A DNA stretch of 7,510 nucleotides from Oscillospiraceae bacterium (GCA_017415945.1 JAFQDR010000268.1:1-7510), one strand, 5' to 3'. Numbered from the stretch's first letter, positions 1 through 5,897 are shown. The notes: a model not told the origin generated them from the letters alone. A program made the numbers and translations.

Positions 1-500
1 TACCGGAATTCATATCCGGCAACATCCTGGCTCCATTCATTCGAGGTGTAATCACACCAATCAATCATGGCGACGATTGCTCCGCTTTCGTATTCACCGT
101 AGTATTCGCGGATCCGTACATATTCCGCTTCCGGATTCTGCAGCCAGAAGGTTTCGATCAGCTTGCCGTAGTTGATATCCGGCAGGAAGCCGTCGTAGGT
201 GTTAAAGTCAATCTCCACATCTTCGTCAGGCATCGTGAAGGTAAACAGCCAGTATTTATCGGTATCGTCCTCCATCTCGATTTCCTCGCCGTTCATCATG
301 AACATATATCCCACATCAAACGCTTTGGAGATTTTTACTGTGACGGTATCGCCAGCCCTTGCTGATGAAGGAAGCTTCTCAAAAAGCCAATCCTCATCAT
401 GCATCGTGATGGAGTGCTTTGCCGCATTCATGTCCTGCTGGCAGCCTCCAAGCGAGCATACCACCATAACAGCACATATAAGACTCAACAGTTTTTTCAT
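1..500 (-). CDS. Secreted lipoprotein with Ig-like repeat fold, C-terminus cut by window edge
   Basis: The frame is open from an ATG at 500 to the left edge, giving 166 complete codons without a stop. It begins MKKLLSLICAVMVVCSLGGC, a short basic start, a hydrophobic core and a lipobox (LGGC, Cys20), so the product is predicted to be exported, lipidated and held on the outer face of the membrane. Residues about 30-100 carry the pattern GDTVTVK followed by FTMPDEDVEI (88-97), which resembles the InlB B-repeat-like bacterial Ig domains of surface proteins. The rest is acidic and aromatic-rich and I do not recognise it. GGAGGTG lies 5 bases before the ATG, which fixes the start. The gene sits behind its own promoter and downstream of two sigma/anti-sigma operons on the same strand, sharing their promoter element, so it may be a target of one of those sigma factors (inference). 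The precise function is unknown. Confidence 0.85.
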   Translation of the reverse strand, partial: MKKLLSLICAVMVVCSLGGCQQDMNAAKHSITMHDEDWLFEKLPSSARAGDTVTVKISKAFDVGYMFMMNGEEIEMEDDTDKYWLFTFTMPDEDVEIDFNTYDGFLPDINYGKLIETFWLQNPEAEYVRIREYYGEYESGAIVAMIDWCDYTSNEWSQDVAGYEFR

Positions 501-621
501 ACGAACACCTCCGATATATTGTGTTAGACGCAGAAATCATCCAATCAGTTCCTGCATCGGGTATTCCTGCCTTCACTATTCATCTCGTAAAAAACGCGGA
601 TAGGTTGCGGGGGATAGGTAA

Positions 622-661
622 ATTATATCATATTTTTATGAAATTTTCTTGCAAAAGAAAA
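622..661 (-). promoter_or_regulatory. Promoter A of the lipoprotein gene, with shared upstream element
   Basis: On the minus strand TATAAT (627-622) is preceded, after exactly 9 bases, by TTCATA (642-637) within GAAAATTTCATAAAA. Just upstream is the inverted repeat TTTTCTT-TTGC-AAGAAAA (661-644). No good sigma-A -35 hexamer sits 16-18 bases before the -10; TTGCAA (654-649) is 21 bases away. The same arrangement recurs at about 2388-2425. Transcription from here would give a leader of roughly 115 bases before the ATG at 500. The -10 box is seen directly; the role of the upstream element is inferred. Confidence 0.6.
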
Positions 662-688
662 AGACTGCCGTTTTGGGGCGGCAGCCTT
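653..688 (-). terminator. Rho-independent terminator of the second sigma/DUF4179 operon
   Basis: On the minus strand a 9-bp stem (687-679 pairing with 670-662, one G-U pair, AGGCTGCCG against CGGCAGTCT) with loop CCCCAAAA is followed by TTTTTCTTTT. It lies about 35 bases after the stop codon of the DUF4179 gene. Its T-tract runs straight into promoter A, so termination of one operon and initiation of the next share the same bases. Confidence 0.88.
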
Positions 689-722
689 AGAAACATTAGA
701 GTATTTTTCATTTCAGAAAGTT

Positions 723-1760
723 TTATTTCAATGGAATAATTGTCTCCCCGTACTTGATATACGTAGCATCACTTGTTACGATCGGTTCATCAAAAACCGC
801 ATTGATCTCTTTGATACATCCCTCATTCTTTCTGAATTCACGGTATGAGCTGAGGATTCCGACCTTATGCTCCGTTCCATCTTCCAATACAACGGAAATG
901 TTAATCGGTCCTTCAAAATAATGAGAGAATTCTTCATAATAATCAAAACGAACCGTAACACTCATCGGAGACAGGTTTACACTGCAGCTATCCACAACAA
1001 TTTCATTGATTCGAGGAAAATCGCTCATAGGATTGTGTCCATGTTCCGCTTCGTTTGGGTCTTCCGGCGTTTTGAGAACCGCTCCTGCAATATCGGGAGT
1101 GTAAGTTTTCATAAGGTCGGGAACATTCAAGCTCAAACTTGATGACCATTTTCCATCTGCAATTTTAATAGATTCACTTGACCCGGGAAGCATGATATTG
1201 AGATTTTCAAATTGAAGCTTGATCTTTCTGCCGATCAGAGTGGCACCATCGCTTTGTGAAATCAACACGCCAAAAGCATACCGATTATCTATACTTTCTC
1301 CTGTTATAAATACATGCGGACGTGTGTGTGAGTCTTCTATCCCTTGAATACTGAGACCGTCAAATCCAATGATAAAATCATTACCATACTGTTCATACAC
1401 AGATTCGGGTAAAGTAAGAGTCAGCCATACATACATATTGTTTCGGTCGCCCGTAATACCCGCAACAGAAAACTCAATACTTTTATTTGTCGATTGATAA
1501 TCAACATTCGCGGGTACGGCTGTTATGGAATCAAGCATATCCACTGTTCCACCAAATCTTGTCGAAAGATAGAATCCCAAATCATATTTACATGACGCAT
1601 ATGCGCTTACCGTTATTATCATAAGGAGCATGATAGCGGCTATCAGAGAAAGTGCTTTTTTGGGCGTTTTACGATTTGTTTTTGGTGAATTTTTTTCACT
1701 TCGTTCAAGAATGTCATCGTCAACTATGCCGATTGCTTTGAAAAGATCCATTTTATTCAC
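723..1760 (-). CDS. Membrane-anchored anti-sigma protein, DUF4179 type
   Basis: The product is a predicted single-pass membrane protein of 345 residues and the likely anti-sigma factor for the sigma factor encoded just upstream. The N-terminal 35 residues (MNKMDLFKAIGIVDDDILERSE and a basic stretch) are predicted cytoplasmic and would hold the sigma factor. A single membrane helix spans about 36-56, and some 290 residues follow outside. The segment right after the helix (YDLGFYLSTRFGG onward) matches my recollection of DUF4179 proteins, which in Clostridia sit next to sigma-70-type genes. The start is taken as GTG at 1760, because AAGGAGGG (1776-1769) lies 8 bases upstream; the ATG three codons later (1751) would be about 18 bases from that site. 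The gene overlaps the sigma gene by 8 bases, which points to translational coupling. Release of the sigma factor on an outside signal is family knowledge; the signal is unknown. Confidence 0.85.
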   Translation of the reverse strand: MNKMDLFKAIGIVDDDILERSEKNSPKTNRKTPKKALSLIAAIMLLMIITVSAYASCKYDLGFYLSTRFGGTVDMLDSITAVPANVDYQSTNKSIEFSVAGITGDRNNMYVWLTLTLPESVYEQYGNDFIIGFDGLSIQGIEDSHTRPHVFITGESIDNRYAFGVLISQSDGATLIGRKIKLQFENLNIMLPGSSESIKIADGKWSSSLSLNVPDLMKTYTPDIAGAVLKTPEDPNEAEHGHNPMSDFPRINEIVVDSCSVNLSPMSVTVRFDYYEEFSHYFEGPINISVVLEDGTEHKVGILSSYREFRKNEGCIKEINAVFDEPIVTSDATYIKYGETIIPLK

Positions 1761-2316
1761 AGATAAAACCCTCCTTCATCAATTCTTTTTTCAGTTTCTT
1801 TCGTGTCCTCGACAGGATAACCATTACATGATTTTCGCTGATTTGATAGCGCTCGGCGATCGATGCTACCGAATCGGTAAAGAAATACCGTCGAACAAAT
1901 ATATTGCCGTCACGCTCTGGGAGGTAGCGGACGAAACGTCGGATAAGTTCCTCAAGCTCATGAGATTCGACAATCCCCTCAACATCCGTTTGATCACCGA
2001 TACATTCTTCCAATTCATCGAGAACAATGAACTCTGCCATACCTCCGCGCTTTTCTGCCAACTTCTTTTCCAGTCGTTTGATGGACAGATTGCGGGTGAT
2101 TTTTGCGAGGAACGCACGAAGAATGCTCGGGCGATTCGGCGGAATGGCATCCCATGCGCCAAGCCATGTGTCATTGACACACTCTTCTGCATCTTCCTGA
2201 TTCAAAAGAATATTAAATGCAACGGTGCTGCAGTACGTGCCGTATTTCTTATCTGTTTCCGTAATGGCGTTTTCCGATCTTTGCCAGTAGAGCTCTATTA
2301 TCCGGCTGTCTTCCAT
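1753..2316 (-). CDS. Sigma-70 family (ECF-like) RNA polymerase sigma factor, paired with DUF4179 protein
   Basis: The product is a 187-residue group 4-type sigma factor that would direct RNA polymerase to a small set of promoters. Region 2 spans about 20-90, with the typical NQEDAEECVNDTWLGAWDAIPP (39-60) and KITRNLSIKRLEKK (72-85). Region 4 spans about 118-180, with a helix-turn-helix at 146-172 (TDSVASIAERYQISENHV). The start is set at ATG 2316: AAAGGAG (2330-2324) lies 7 bases before it, and the resulting MEDSRIIELYWQRSE is the usual start of this family. An in-frame GTG at 2352 would add 12 residues but has no properly spaced ribosome binding site. The downstream DUF4179 gene overlaps it by 8 bases, as is usual for a sigma/anti-sigma pair. 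The promoter lies at about 2388-2425. I cannot name the regulon from sequence. Confidence 0.9.
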   Translation of the reverse strand: MEDSRIIELYWQRSENAITETDKKYGTYCSTVAFNILLNQEDAEECVNDTWLGAWDAIPPNRPSILRAFLAKITRNLSIKRLEKKLAEKRGGMAEFIVLDELEECIGDQTDVEGIVESHELEELIRRFVRYLPERDGNIFVRRYFFTDSVASIAERYQISENHVMVILSRTRKKLKKELMKEGFICE

Positions 2317-2323
2317 ATCCTGT

Positions 2324-2330
2324 CTCCTTT
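2324..2330 (-). promoter_or_regulatory. Ribosome binding site that sets the sigma factor start at 2316
   Basis: AAAGGAG on the minus strand, 7 bases before the ATG at 2316. It decides against the longer GTG start at 2352, in front of which AAGG directly touches the start codon. Confidence 0.75.
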
Positions 2331-2337
2331 CTATGCT

Positions 2338-2352
2338 GTGAAGGTCCTTCAC
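2338..2352 (-). repeat. 15-bp palindrome in the leader of the second sigma operon
   Basis: On the minus strand GTGAAGG-A-CCTTCAC forms a perfect 7-bp dyad around one base. It lies in the untranslated leader, 21 bases before the ATG at 2316. It could be a protein-binding site, or a short RNA hairpin (five pairs with a 5-base loop) next to the ribosome binding site. It could also be chance: dyads of this size are expected now and then in 7.5 kb. Confidence 0.4.
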
Positions 2353-2387
2353 CCTTATAGTCCGGATTTCATTTGTAACCTTACACT

Positions 2388-2425
2388 ATTATACCAAAAT
2401 TTTATGAAATTTTCTGCAAAGAAAA
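2388..2425 (-). promoter_or_regulatory. Promoter B of the second sigma/DUF4179 operon, with shared upstream element
   Basis: On the minus strand TATAAT (2393-2388) is preceded after 9 bases by TTCATA (2408-2403) inside GAAAATTTCATAAAA, the same spacing as in promoter A. Upstream is the inverted repeat TTTTCT-TTGC-AGAAAA (2425-2410), one base shorter in each arm than its counterpart in promoter A. The T-run of the preceding terminator overlaps this repeat. A small dyad TGTAA-GG-TTACA (2385-2374) lies just after the -10 box, around the expected start of transcription. No standard -35 box is seen at 16-18 bases. Confidence 0.65.
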
Positions 2426-2452
2426 ATCGCAGCCCCGTTTGAGACTGCGATT
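2418..2452 (-). terminator. Rho-independent terminator of the first sigma/anti-sigma operon
   Basis: On the minus strand the stem AATCGCAG/CTGCGATT (2452-2445 with 2432-2425) continues with four inner pairs (TCTC against GGGG, two of them G-U) and an AAAC loop. It is followed by TTTTTCTTT. It begins 8 bases after the stop codon of the zinc-finger anti-sigma gene and runs into promoter B. Confidence 0.9.
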
Positions 2453-2460
2453 CGTTATTC

Positions 2461-3096
2461 TTATGGTGCTCCCCAGGTGAGCAGTTCCCATGGTCCATCA
2501 CCGACACGAGCCAGATACCAGCTCCAGTCATAACGTGAATTGGCATTCCATGCGCCGCCTCCACGTATGGGAGAACGGAATTCGGTACGGTAAACAATAC
2601 ATTCTGTATATTCTACACCATCCGGAGCCAGTGTGTTGCAATAGTCAAGCTCTCTTTGACAAAAATCATCACTGGTAAAGTAAACAGAATACAATTTGCA
2701 TCCTTTCCAGGAATTGAAGGAATCCAGAATCAGATCAACAGCCGCTTTTCTATCTTCCTGAGAATATATTTCCGAGTCACCGTATGAAATGGAAGCCGGA
2801 AGAATCTGAGGGATGATGAGCAGAGCTGTTAATGTGAGAGCCACTGCAGTGCAGATCAATCCAATCTTTTTTCGCAGTTGCTTCCTCTTGAATTTCTTTA
2901 TCGGTTCAGCCTGATCTACCGAAGTTTTTTGCCCGAGGTTGTCAATCGAATTATCAGACTGCATTTCCGTATATCTTTTGCGGCATTCCTCGCAGGAGGT
3001 AAGGTGCTCTTTAACAAATTCGGCAGTTTCTTCACTGACCATTCCTTCATAATACAACGGGAGTATATCCTTTACATAGCTGCATTCATTTTTCAT
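2461..3096 (-). CDS. Membrane-anchored anti-sigma factor with N-terminal zinc-finger (zf-HC2) domain
   Basis: The product has 211 residues and is the probable inhibitor of the ECF sigma factor encoded immediately upstream. The N-terminus carries a zinc-binding anti-sigma pattern: Cys5, then His31-x3-Cys35-x2-Cys38 (HLTSCEEC). This part would sit in the cytoplasm and clamp the sigma factor. A basic stretch (68-78) precedes one membrane helix at about 79-100. The outer part (about 105-211) carries four cysteines (133, 146, 153, 166), possibly paired as disulfides, and the sequence RGGGAWNANSRYDWSWYLAR (178-197) followed by WELLTWG. This is a C-terminal domain I associate with clostridial anti-sigma proteins but cannot name. 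The ATG at 3096 lies 9 bases after GGAGG, and the gene overlaps the sigma gene by 11 bases. Zinc-finger anti-sigma factors of this layout are commonly released by proteolysis or redox change; which applies here is unknown. Confidence 0.9.
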   Translation of the reverse strand: MKNECSYVKDILPLYYEGMVSEETAEFVKEHLTSCEECRKRYTEMQSDNSIDNLGQKTSVDQAEPIKKFKRKQLRKKIGLICTAVALTLTALLIIPQILPASISYGDSEIYSQEDRKAAVDLILDSFNSWKGCKLYSVYFTSDDFCQRELDYCNTLAPDGVEYTECIVYRTEFRSPIRGGGAWNANSRYDWSWYLARVGDGPWELLTWGAP

Positions 3097-3586
3097 GCCC
3101 GGTTTCCTCCATTTTCTCTCTGATCATATTTCGTGCCCGATGATACGTGACACAGGCCCAATTATCGTTTTTTCCAAATAACTGCCCGATCTCTTTGAAA
3201 TTCAGTTCAGCAAATACCCGCCACATGAATACTTCCTTGTACGGTTCGGGAAGTGTATGCAGCAGTACACGGATCTGTCCGGCATCGTCATGTGCAGCAA
3301 TCTGCTCATCAAGATCAGTTTCCGAATCTGCCGTGTCCTGCAGTGCGGCATCTTCAATACTGATATGCCGACCGTTTTTTCGCAAATACGAGGTGTAGCT
3401 GTTTTTGGCAATCCGGCAAAGCCATATCCGGATATCACATTCTCCGCGGAAGGTGTGAATCTTCCGAAGTGCTTTATAAAATGTTTCTTCCGTGATCTCT
3501 TCGGCAATGTGCTCACTGCCGGACAGTTTCAAAATGTACCGGTATACATCGCTGAAGTATGTTTGATATAATTCTTCAAACTCCAT
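3086..3586 (-). CDS. ECF sigma factor paired with zinc-finger anti-sigma factor
   Basis: The product is a 166-residue extracytoplasmic-function sigma factor. Region 2 covers about 6-71 (FEELYQTYFSDVYRYILKLSG, then AEEITEETFYKALRKIHTFRG and WLCRIAKNSYTSYLRK). Region 4 covers about 103-157, with LPEPYKEVFMWRVFAELNF and the DNA-reading helix around 131-152 (KEIGQLFGKNDNWACVTYHRAR). The length is normal for the family. Residues 72-102 form an acidic linker. The ATG at 3586 has AAGGAGGTGG upstream, with about 10 bases from GGAGG to the start. The 3' end overlaps the anti-sigma gene by 11 bases, so both are likely made together. The operon starts in a 166-bp region shared with a divergent third sigma gene. 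Target promoters are not known; its own promoter and the similar ones in this window are natural candidates. Confidence 0.93.
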   Translation of the reverse strand: MEFEELYQTYFSDVYRYILKLSGSEHIAEEITEETFYKALRKIHTFRGECDIRIWLCRIAKNSYTSYLRKNGRHISIEDAALQDTADSETDLDEQIAAHDDAGQIRVLLHTLPEPYKEVFMWRVFAELNFKEIGQLFGKNDNWACVTYHRARNMIREKMEETGHEK

Positions 3587-3632
3587 ACCGCTGCCACCTC
3601 CTTCCGCTTCTACTTATAAGACGCTCCACTTT

Positions 3633-3664
3633 ATTATATCTTACAGGAATTTCATAAAATTTTC
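3633..3664 (-). promoter_or_regulatory. Promoter C of the first sigma/anti-sigma operon, minus half of a divergent promoter pair
   Basis: On the minus strand GAAAATTTTATG (3664-3653) resembles the GAAAATTTCATA of promoters A and B. Nine bases after TTTATG is TAAGAT (3643-3638), in the same place as the -10 box of the other promoters. A better match, TATAAT (3638-3633), follows five bases later, so the true -10 box is uncertain. The leader would be roughly 40-45 bases. Confidence 0.5.
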
Positions 3665-3670
3665 AATCAA

Positions 3671-3717
3671 TTTTTTGCGGAAAAATGCGTGGGATATTCA
3701 TATTTGCGGTGTATAAT
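3671..3717 (+). promoter_or_regulatory. Promoter D of the third sigma factor operon, plus half of a divergent promoter pair
   Basis: TATAAT (3712-3717) is preceded after exactly 9 bases by TTCATA (3697-3702), as in promoters A and B. An upstream TTTTTTGCGGAAAAA (3671-3685) resembles TTTGCAGAAAA of promoter B but lies 11 bases further from the -10 box, about one turn of the helix. No standard -35 hexamer is present at 16-18 bases. The leader would be about 30 bases to the ATG at 3753. Confidence 0.55.
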
Positions 3718-3752
3718 AGAATAGAACCACTTTTTAGAGAAGGAGGGAGCGT

Positions 3753-4295
3753 ATGCGGGAAGCCGAAATTCTGGAACTGCTTGAATCGCACGATGAGCAA
3801 GGCATGGAAGAACTGCTGACCCATTACGGGCCATTGATGCGGTATGTCATCAAGCCGATTCTGCGAGATAAGCACGATATCGAAGACTGCCTTTCGGAAA
3901 CAGCCATGCGGATCTGGGAAAACTTCGATACATACGATGAAAATAAAGGCTCGTTTGCGGCGTGGGTGACGGCGATCACTCGAAACACCGCCCTGAACAT
4001 GATCCGCCGAAAGAACCGACACCCGGCGGATGAAATTGAAGATGAAATCGAATCTACCGAGCCGACACCGGAGGAAGTTGTGCTCAGAGAGGAATGGCAG
4101 CGGGAGCTTCGCAGTGCGCTCAATCTGCTCTCACAGAAGGAAAGGAATCTGTTTTACAGAAAATATTATTATCTGCAGTCCACCGATAAGATCGCGGCTG
4201 AAATGGGCATGACGGTTCGATCGGTGGAAGGAAAACTGTACCGTATCAAGAAGAAACTGCGTAAGATGATGGGAGGTGACGGAAGTGAAGTTTGA
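3753..4295 (+). CDS. Sigma-70 family RNA polymerase sigma factor, paired with a polytopic membrane protein
   Basis: The product is a 180-residue sigma factor of the ECF type. Region 2 lies at about 19-90 (EELLTHYGPLMRYVIKPIL, then DIEDCLSETAMRIWENFDTY and WVTAITRNTALNMIRRKNR). An acidic linker (92-112) follows. Region 4 lies at about 113-172 (LNLLSQKERNLFYRKYYYL, with the helix-turn-helix around 143-168, TDKIAAEMGMTVRSVEGKL). It differs clearly from the two minus-strand sigma factors, so it is not a recent duplicate. GGAGG lies 6 bases before the ATG. The end overlaps the next gene, whose ribosome binding site lies inside this gene's last codons. This coupling suggests that the neighbouring membrane protein controls it. 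Sigma factor identity is firm; its targets are unknown. Confidence 0.92.
   Translation: MREAEILELLESHDEQGMEELLTHYGPLMRYVIKPILRDKHDIEDCLSETAMRIWENFDTYDENKGSFAAWVTAITRNTALNMIRRKNRHPADEIEDEIESTEPTPEEVVLREEWQRELRSALNLLSQKERNLFYRKYYYLQSTDKIAAEMGMTVRSVEGKLYRIKKKLRKMMGGDGSEV
4271..4276 (+). promoter_or_regulatory. Ribosome binding site that sets the GTG start of the polytopic membrane protein
   Basis: GGGAGG lies within the last codons of the sigma gene, 8 bases before a GTG at 4285. The earlier in-frame GTG at 4276 overlaps this site, and the first ATG (4300) is 23 bases away, so 4285 is the best start. Confidence 0.7.
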
Positions 4296-5841
4296 TCCTA
4301 TGAATGAGAAGGATTTCGACTCCATGCTGGAATCTACCATGTCGGAACTTCCGCCCGAGGATATCGTCGCAGAAGTCACGCCTTGGAAAAAATCCATGCT
4401 CCGTGTGCTCATCGGTCTTGCCATGTCTTCGCTGACGCTGAATTTCTGGTGTCTGAACTACATACTTCCAGCCATCGGATTCATTCTGATGCTTCTCGGC
4501 TTCCGCACGATGCACCGGGAGAACACACCTTTCAAAGCTTGTTATGCAATCACCCTGATCCGCAGTGTGTACTATTTCCCGATGCTGATCCTGAACGCCA
4601 CGATTTATCAGCAAACATTCTACGAATCGGGCTGGATGTGGTATCTGACCATCGGAAATCTGATCCTGCAGTTCATCCAGCTTGTGTGCCTGTGGCAAGG
4701 CATCAAGACTGTCCAGCGCAAAGCGGGGCTTACCGAACACGCTGGCGGTGCCGTGGGACTGATGATCTGGTTCGGCATCATTTGTCTGCTCGGTAGCATC
4801 AACTACAGCGGTATCATTATCGCAGCAATCGTCATCCTCGTCTACATTCTCGCCATCCGCAGCCTGTGGAAGCTGGCAGGCGAAATGGATGAAGCCGGAT
4901 ATATGATCGAAGCCGCGCCTGTTCGTGTACCTGATATCGTACTGACAGGTATCATCGTGGGATCCCTTGCCCTCGGACTTGCGTTTGCATATATCTTCGG
5001 CGGTACATACCACATGGATTGGCAGCCGATAGAGGTTACGCAGAATGAGGAGGTGGCTGAAATCAAGGAACACCTTATTACCCTCGGATTCCCGAAAGAG
5101 ATTCTCGATGATATGACAGACAAAGACATTCTCGATTGCAAAGGTGCAACAAGAATTGCGGTAGATGTATATGAGCATCCGTTCAATGAAGGACACGAGG
5201 AAATGGTATATATTGAAGATCCGATTCCCACATGGATGGAGCCGGGATATCATCGTCAGACCGTCTACGATGTGAAGGAACTTATTATCACTGGTATCGC
5301 CGTAGAACTTCCCACGGAGCGTGAGCACTGGAAGATCATTCATCACTTCCGTTGGGCGCACGATCCCGGTTATTTCGGTACCGAATCCATCCAGCTCTGG
5401 CCTGCATATCGTACCGAAAATAAAGGTTGGAGTAAAGCCAGTGACTGCACCGGTCGTGTGCTGTACGATAAAGACGGTTCTACCTATACAGCGCCGTATA
5501 TCTCGCTCGGAAACGAAACCTACACAAAGAACAGCATGTTCTGGGGCAGCTCTGTTTCCACAGACATCTTTGCGGAGTTCTCCCTTCCGAACAACGGTGA
5601 AAACCAGCGCGGCTACATCGCATATACCATCATGGAAAAAATGGATGGCGCAATCGTGGATGCGTGGATTAACTATACCCATCAGCAGACATGGGCACAG
5701 TATCCTGCATTGACCGCCAAACAGCAGCGGATGGCAAACAGCTGGAACGAAGCCGGTGCGTTCAAAACCATCCAGGATGCGCTGCAGTTCTATCCAACGG
5801 ATGAAGATGTCGGCGTGATAAACGCATCCGGTGAAAACTGA
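4285..5841 (+). CDS. Seven-helix membrane protein with large outer domain, candidate anti-sigma regulator
   Basis: Starting at GTG 4285, the product has 518 residues. About 37 residues at the N-terminus are predicted cytoplasmic and acidic, ending in ELPPEDIVAEVTPWKK (21-36), and would be the place to bind the sigma factor. Hydrophobic segments follow at about 38-54, 57-73, 86-108, 117-139, 156-172, 175-193 and 216-239. Seven crossings put the remaining 280 residues outside the cell. That part contains an acidic LGFPKEILDDMTDKDILDC stretch (267-285) and a Trp/Tyr-rich region, probably a beta-rich domain; I recognise no enzyme motif in it. I recall similar proteins beside sigma-70 genes in Clostridia, but cannot give a family name. 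It overlaps the sigma gene by 11 bases and is the only other gene in the operon. The anti-sigma or signal-sensor role is inferred from this pairing. Confidence 0.85.
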   Translation: MKFDPMNEKDFDSMLESTMSELPPEDIVAEVTPWKKSMLRVLIGLAMSSLTLNFWCLNYILPAIGFILMLLGFRTMHRENTPFKACYAITLIRSVYYFPMLILNATIYQQTFYESGWMWYLTIGNLILQFIQLVCLWQGIKTVQRKAGLTEHAGGAVGLMIWFGIICLLGSINYSGIIIAAIVILVYILAIRSLWKLAGEMDEAGYMIEAAPVRVPDIVLTGIIVGSLALGLAFAYIFGGTYHMDWQPIEVTQNEEVAEIKEHLITLGFPKEILDDMTDKDILDCKGATRIAVDVYEHPFNEGHEEMVYIEDPIPTWMEPGYHRQTVYDVKELIITGIAVELPTEREHWKIIHHFRWAHDPGYFGTESIQLWPAYRTENKGWSKASDCTGRVLYDKDGSTYTAPYISLGNETYTKNSMFWGSSVSTDIFAEFSLPNNGENQRGYIAYTIMEKMDGAIVDAWINYTHQQTWAQYPALTAKQQRMANSWNEAGAFKTIQDALQFYPTDEDVGVINASGEN

Positions 5842-5885
5842 AAAAAGTCCCCGAAGTCTGGCGGAAGTCAGGCTCGGGGATTTTT
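5842..5885 (+). terminator. Strong hairpin terminator of the third sigma operon
   Basis: Outer arms TCCCCGA (5848-5854) and TCGGGGA (5874-5880) enclose inner arms GTCTGGC (5856-5862) and GTCAGGC (5867-5873), with two G-U pairs and one bulged A. The loop is a GGAA tetraloop. TTTTT follows directly, and an A-run precedes the stem, so it may also work from the other strand. It starts right at the stop codon of the membrane protein gene. Confidence 0.93.
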
Positions 5886-5897
5886 GTTAAATGCTCA

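Noticed and set aside
521..739. Possible small plus-strand gene of 72 codons in the gap between the lipoprotein and DUF4179 genes
   Set aside because: It crosses the terminator, promoter A and the lipoprotein leader, and has no ribosome binding site; the translation looks random.
2355..2372. Five-codon open frame (MKSGL) in the leader of the second sigma operon, possible leader peptide
   Set aside because: It starts only a few bases after the expected transcript start with a weak ribosome binding site. It has no codon run that would suggest attenuation.
1630..2442. Open frame of 270 codons on the plus strand
   Set aside because: It runs antisense through the second sigma gene, promoter B and terminator bases. 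Its translation has no family likeness, while the minus strand gives a textbook sigma factor.
2353..2597. Open frame on the minus strand reading through terminator 2418-2452
   Set aside because: It overlaps the C-terminal part of the zinc-finger anti-sigma gene in another frame and passes the terminator and promoter; a shadow frame.
623..3665. Possible insertion-sequence ends or transposon-like repeats, because similar AT-rich segments recur at 630-660, 2395-2425 and 3650-3665
   Set aside because: There is no transposase, no target-site duplication, and each copy lies exactly at a promoter. A regulatory element explains them better.
4246..5682. Open frame of 478 codons on the minus strand opposite the seven-helix protein gene
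   Set aside because: It lies antisense to a well-supported gene with a ribosome binding site and clear membrane helices. The translation shows no recognisable domain and many Cys/His/Arg residues typical of mirror frames.
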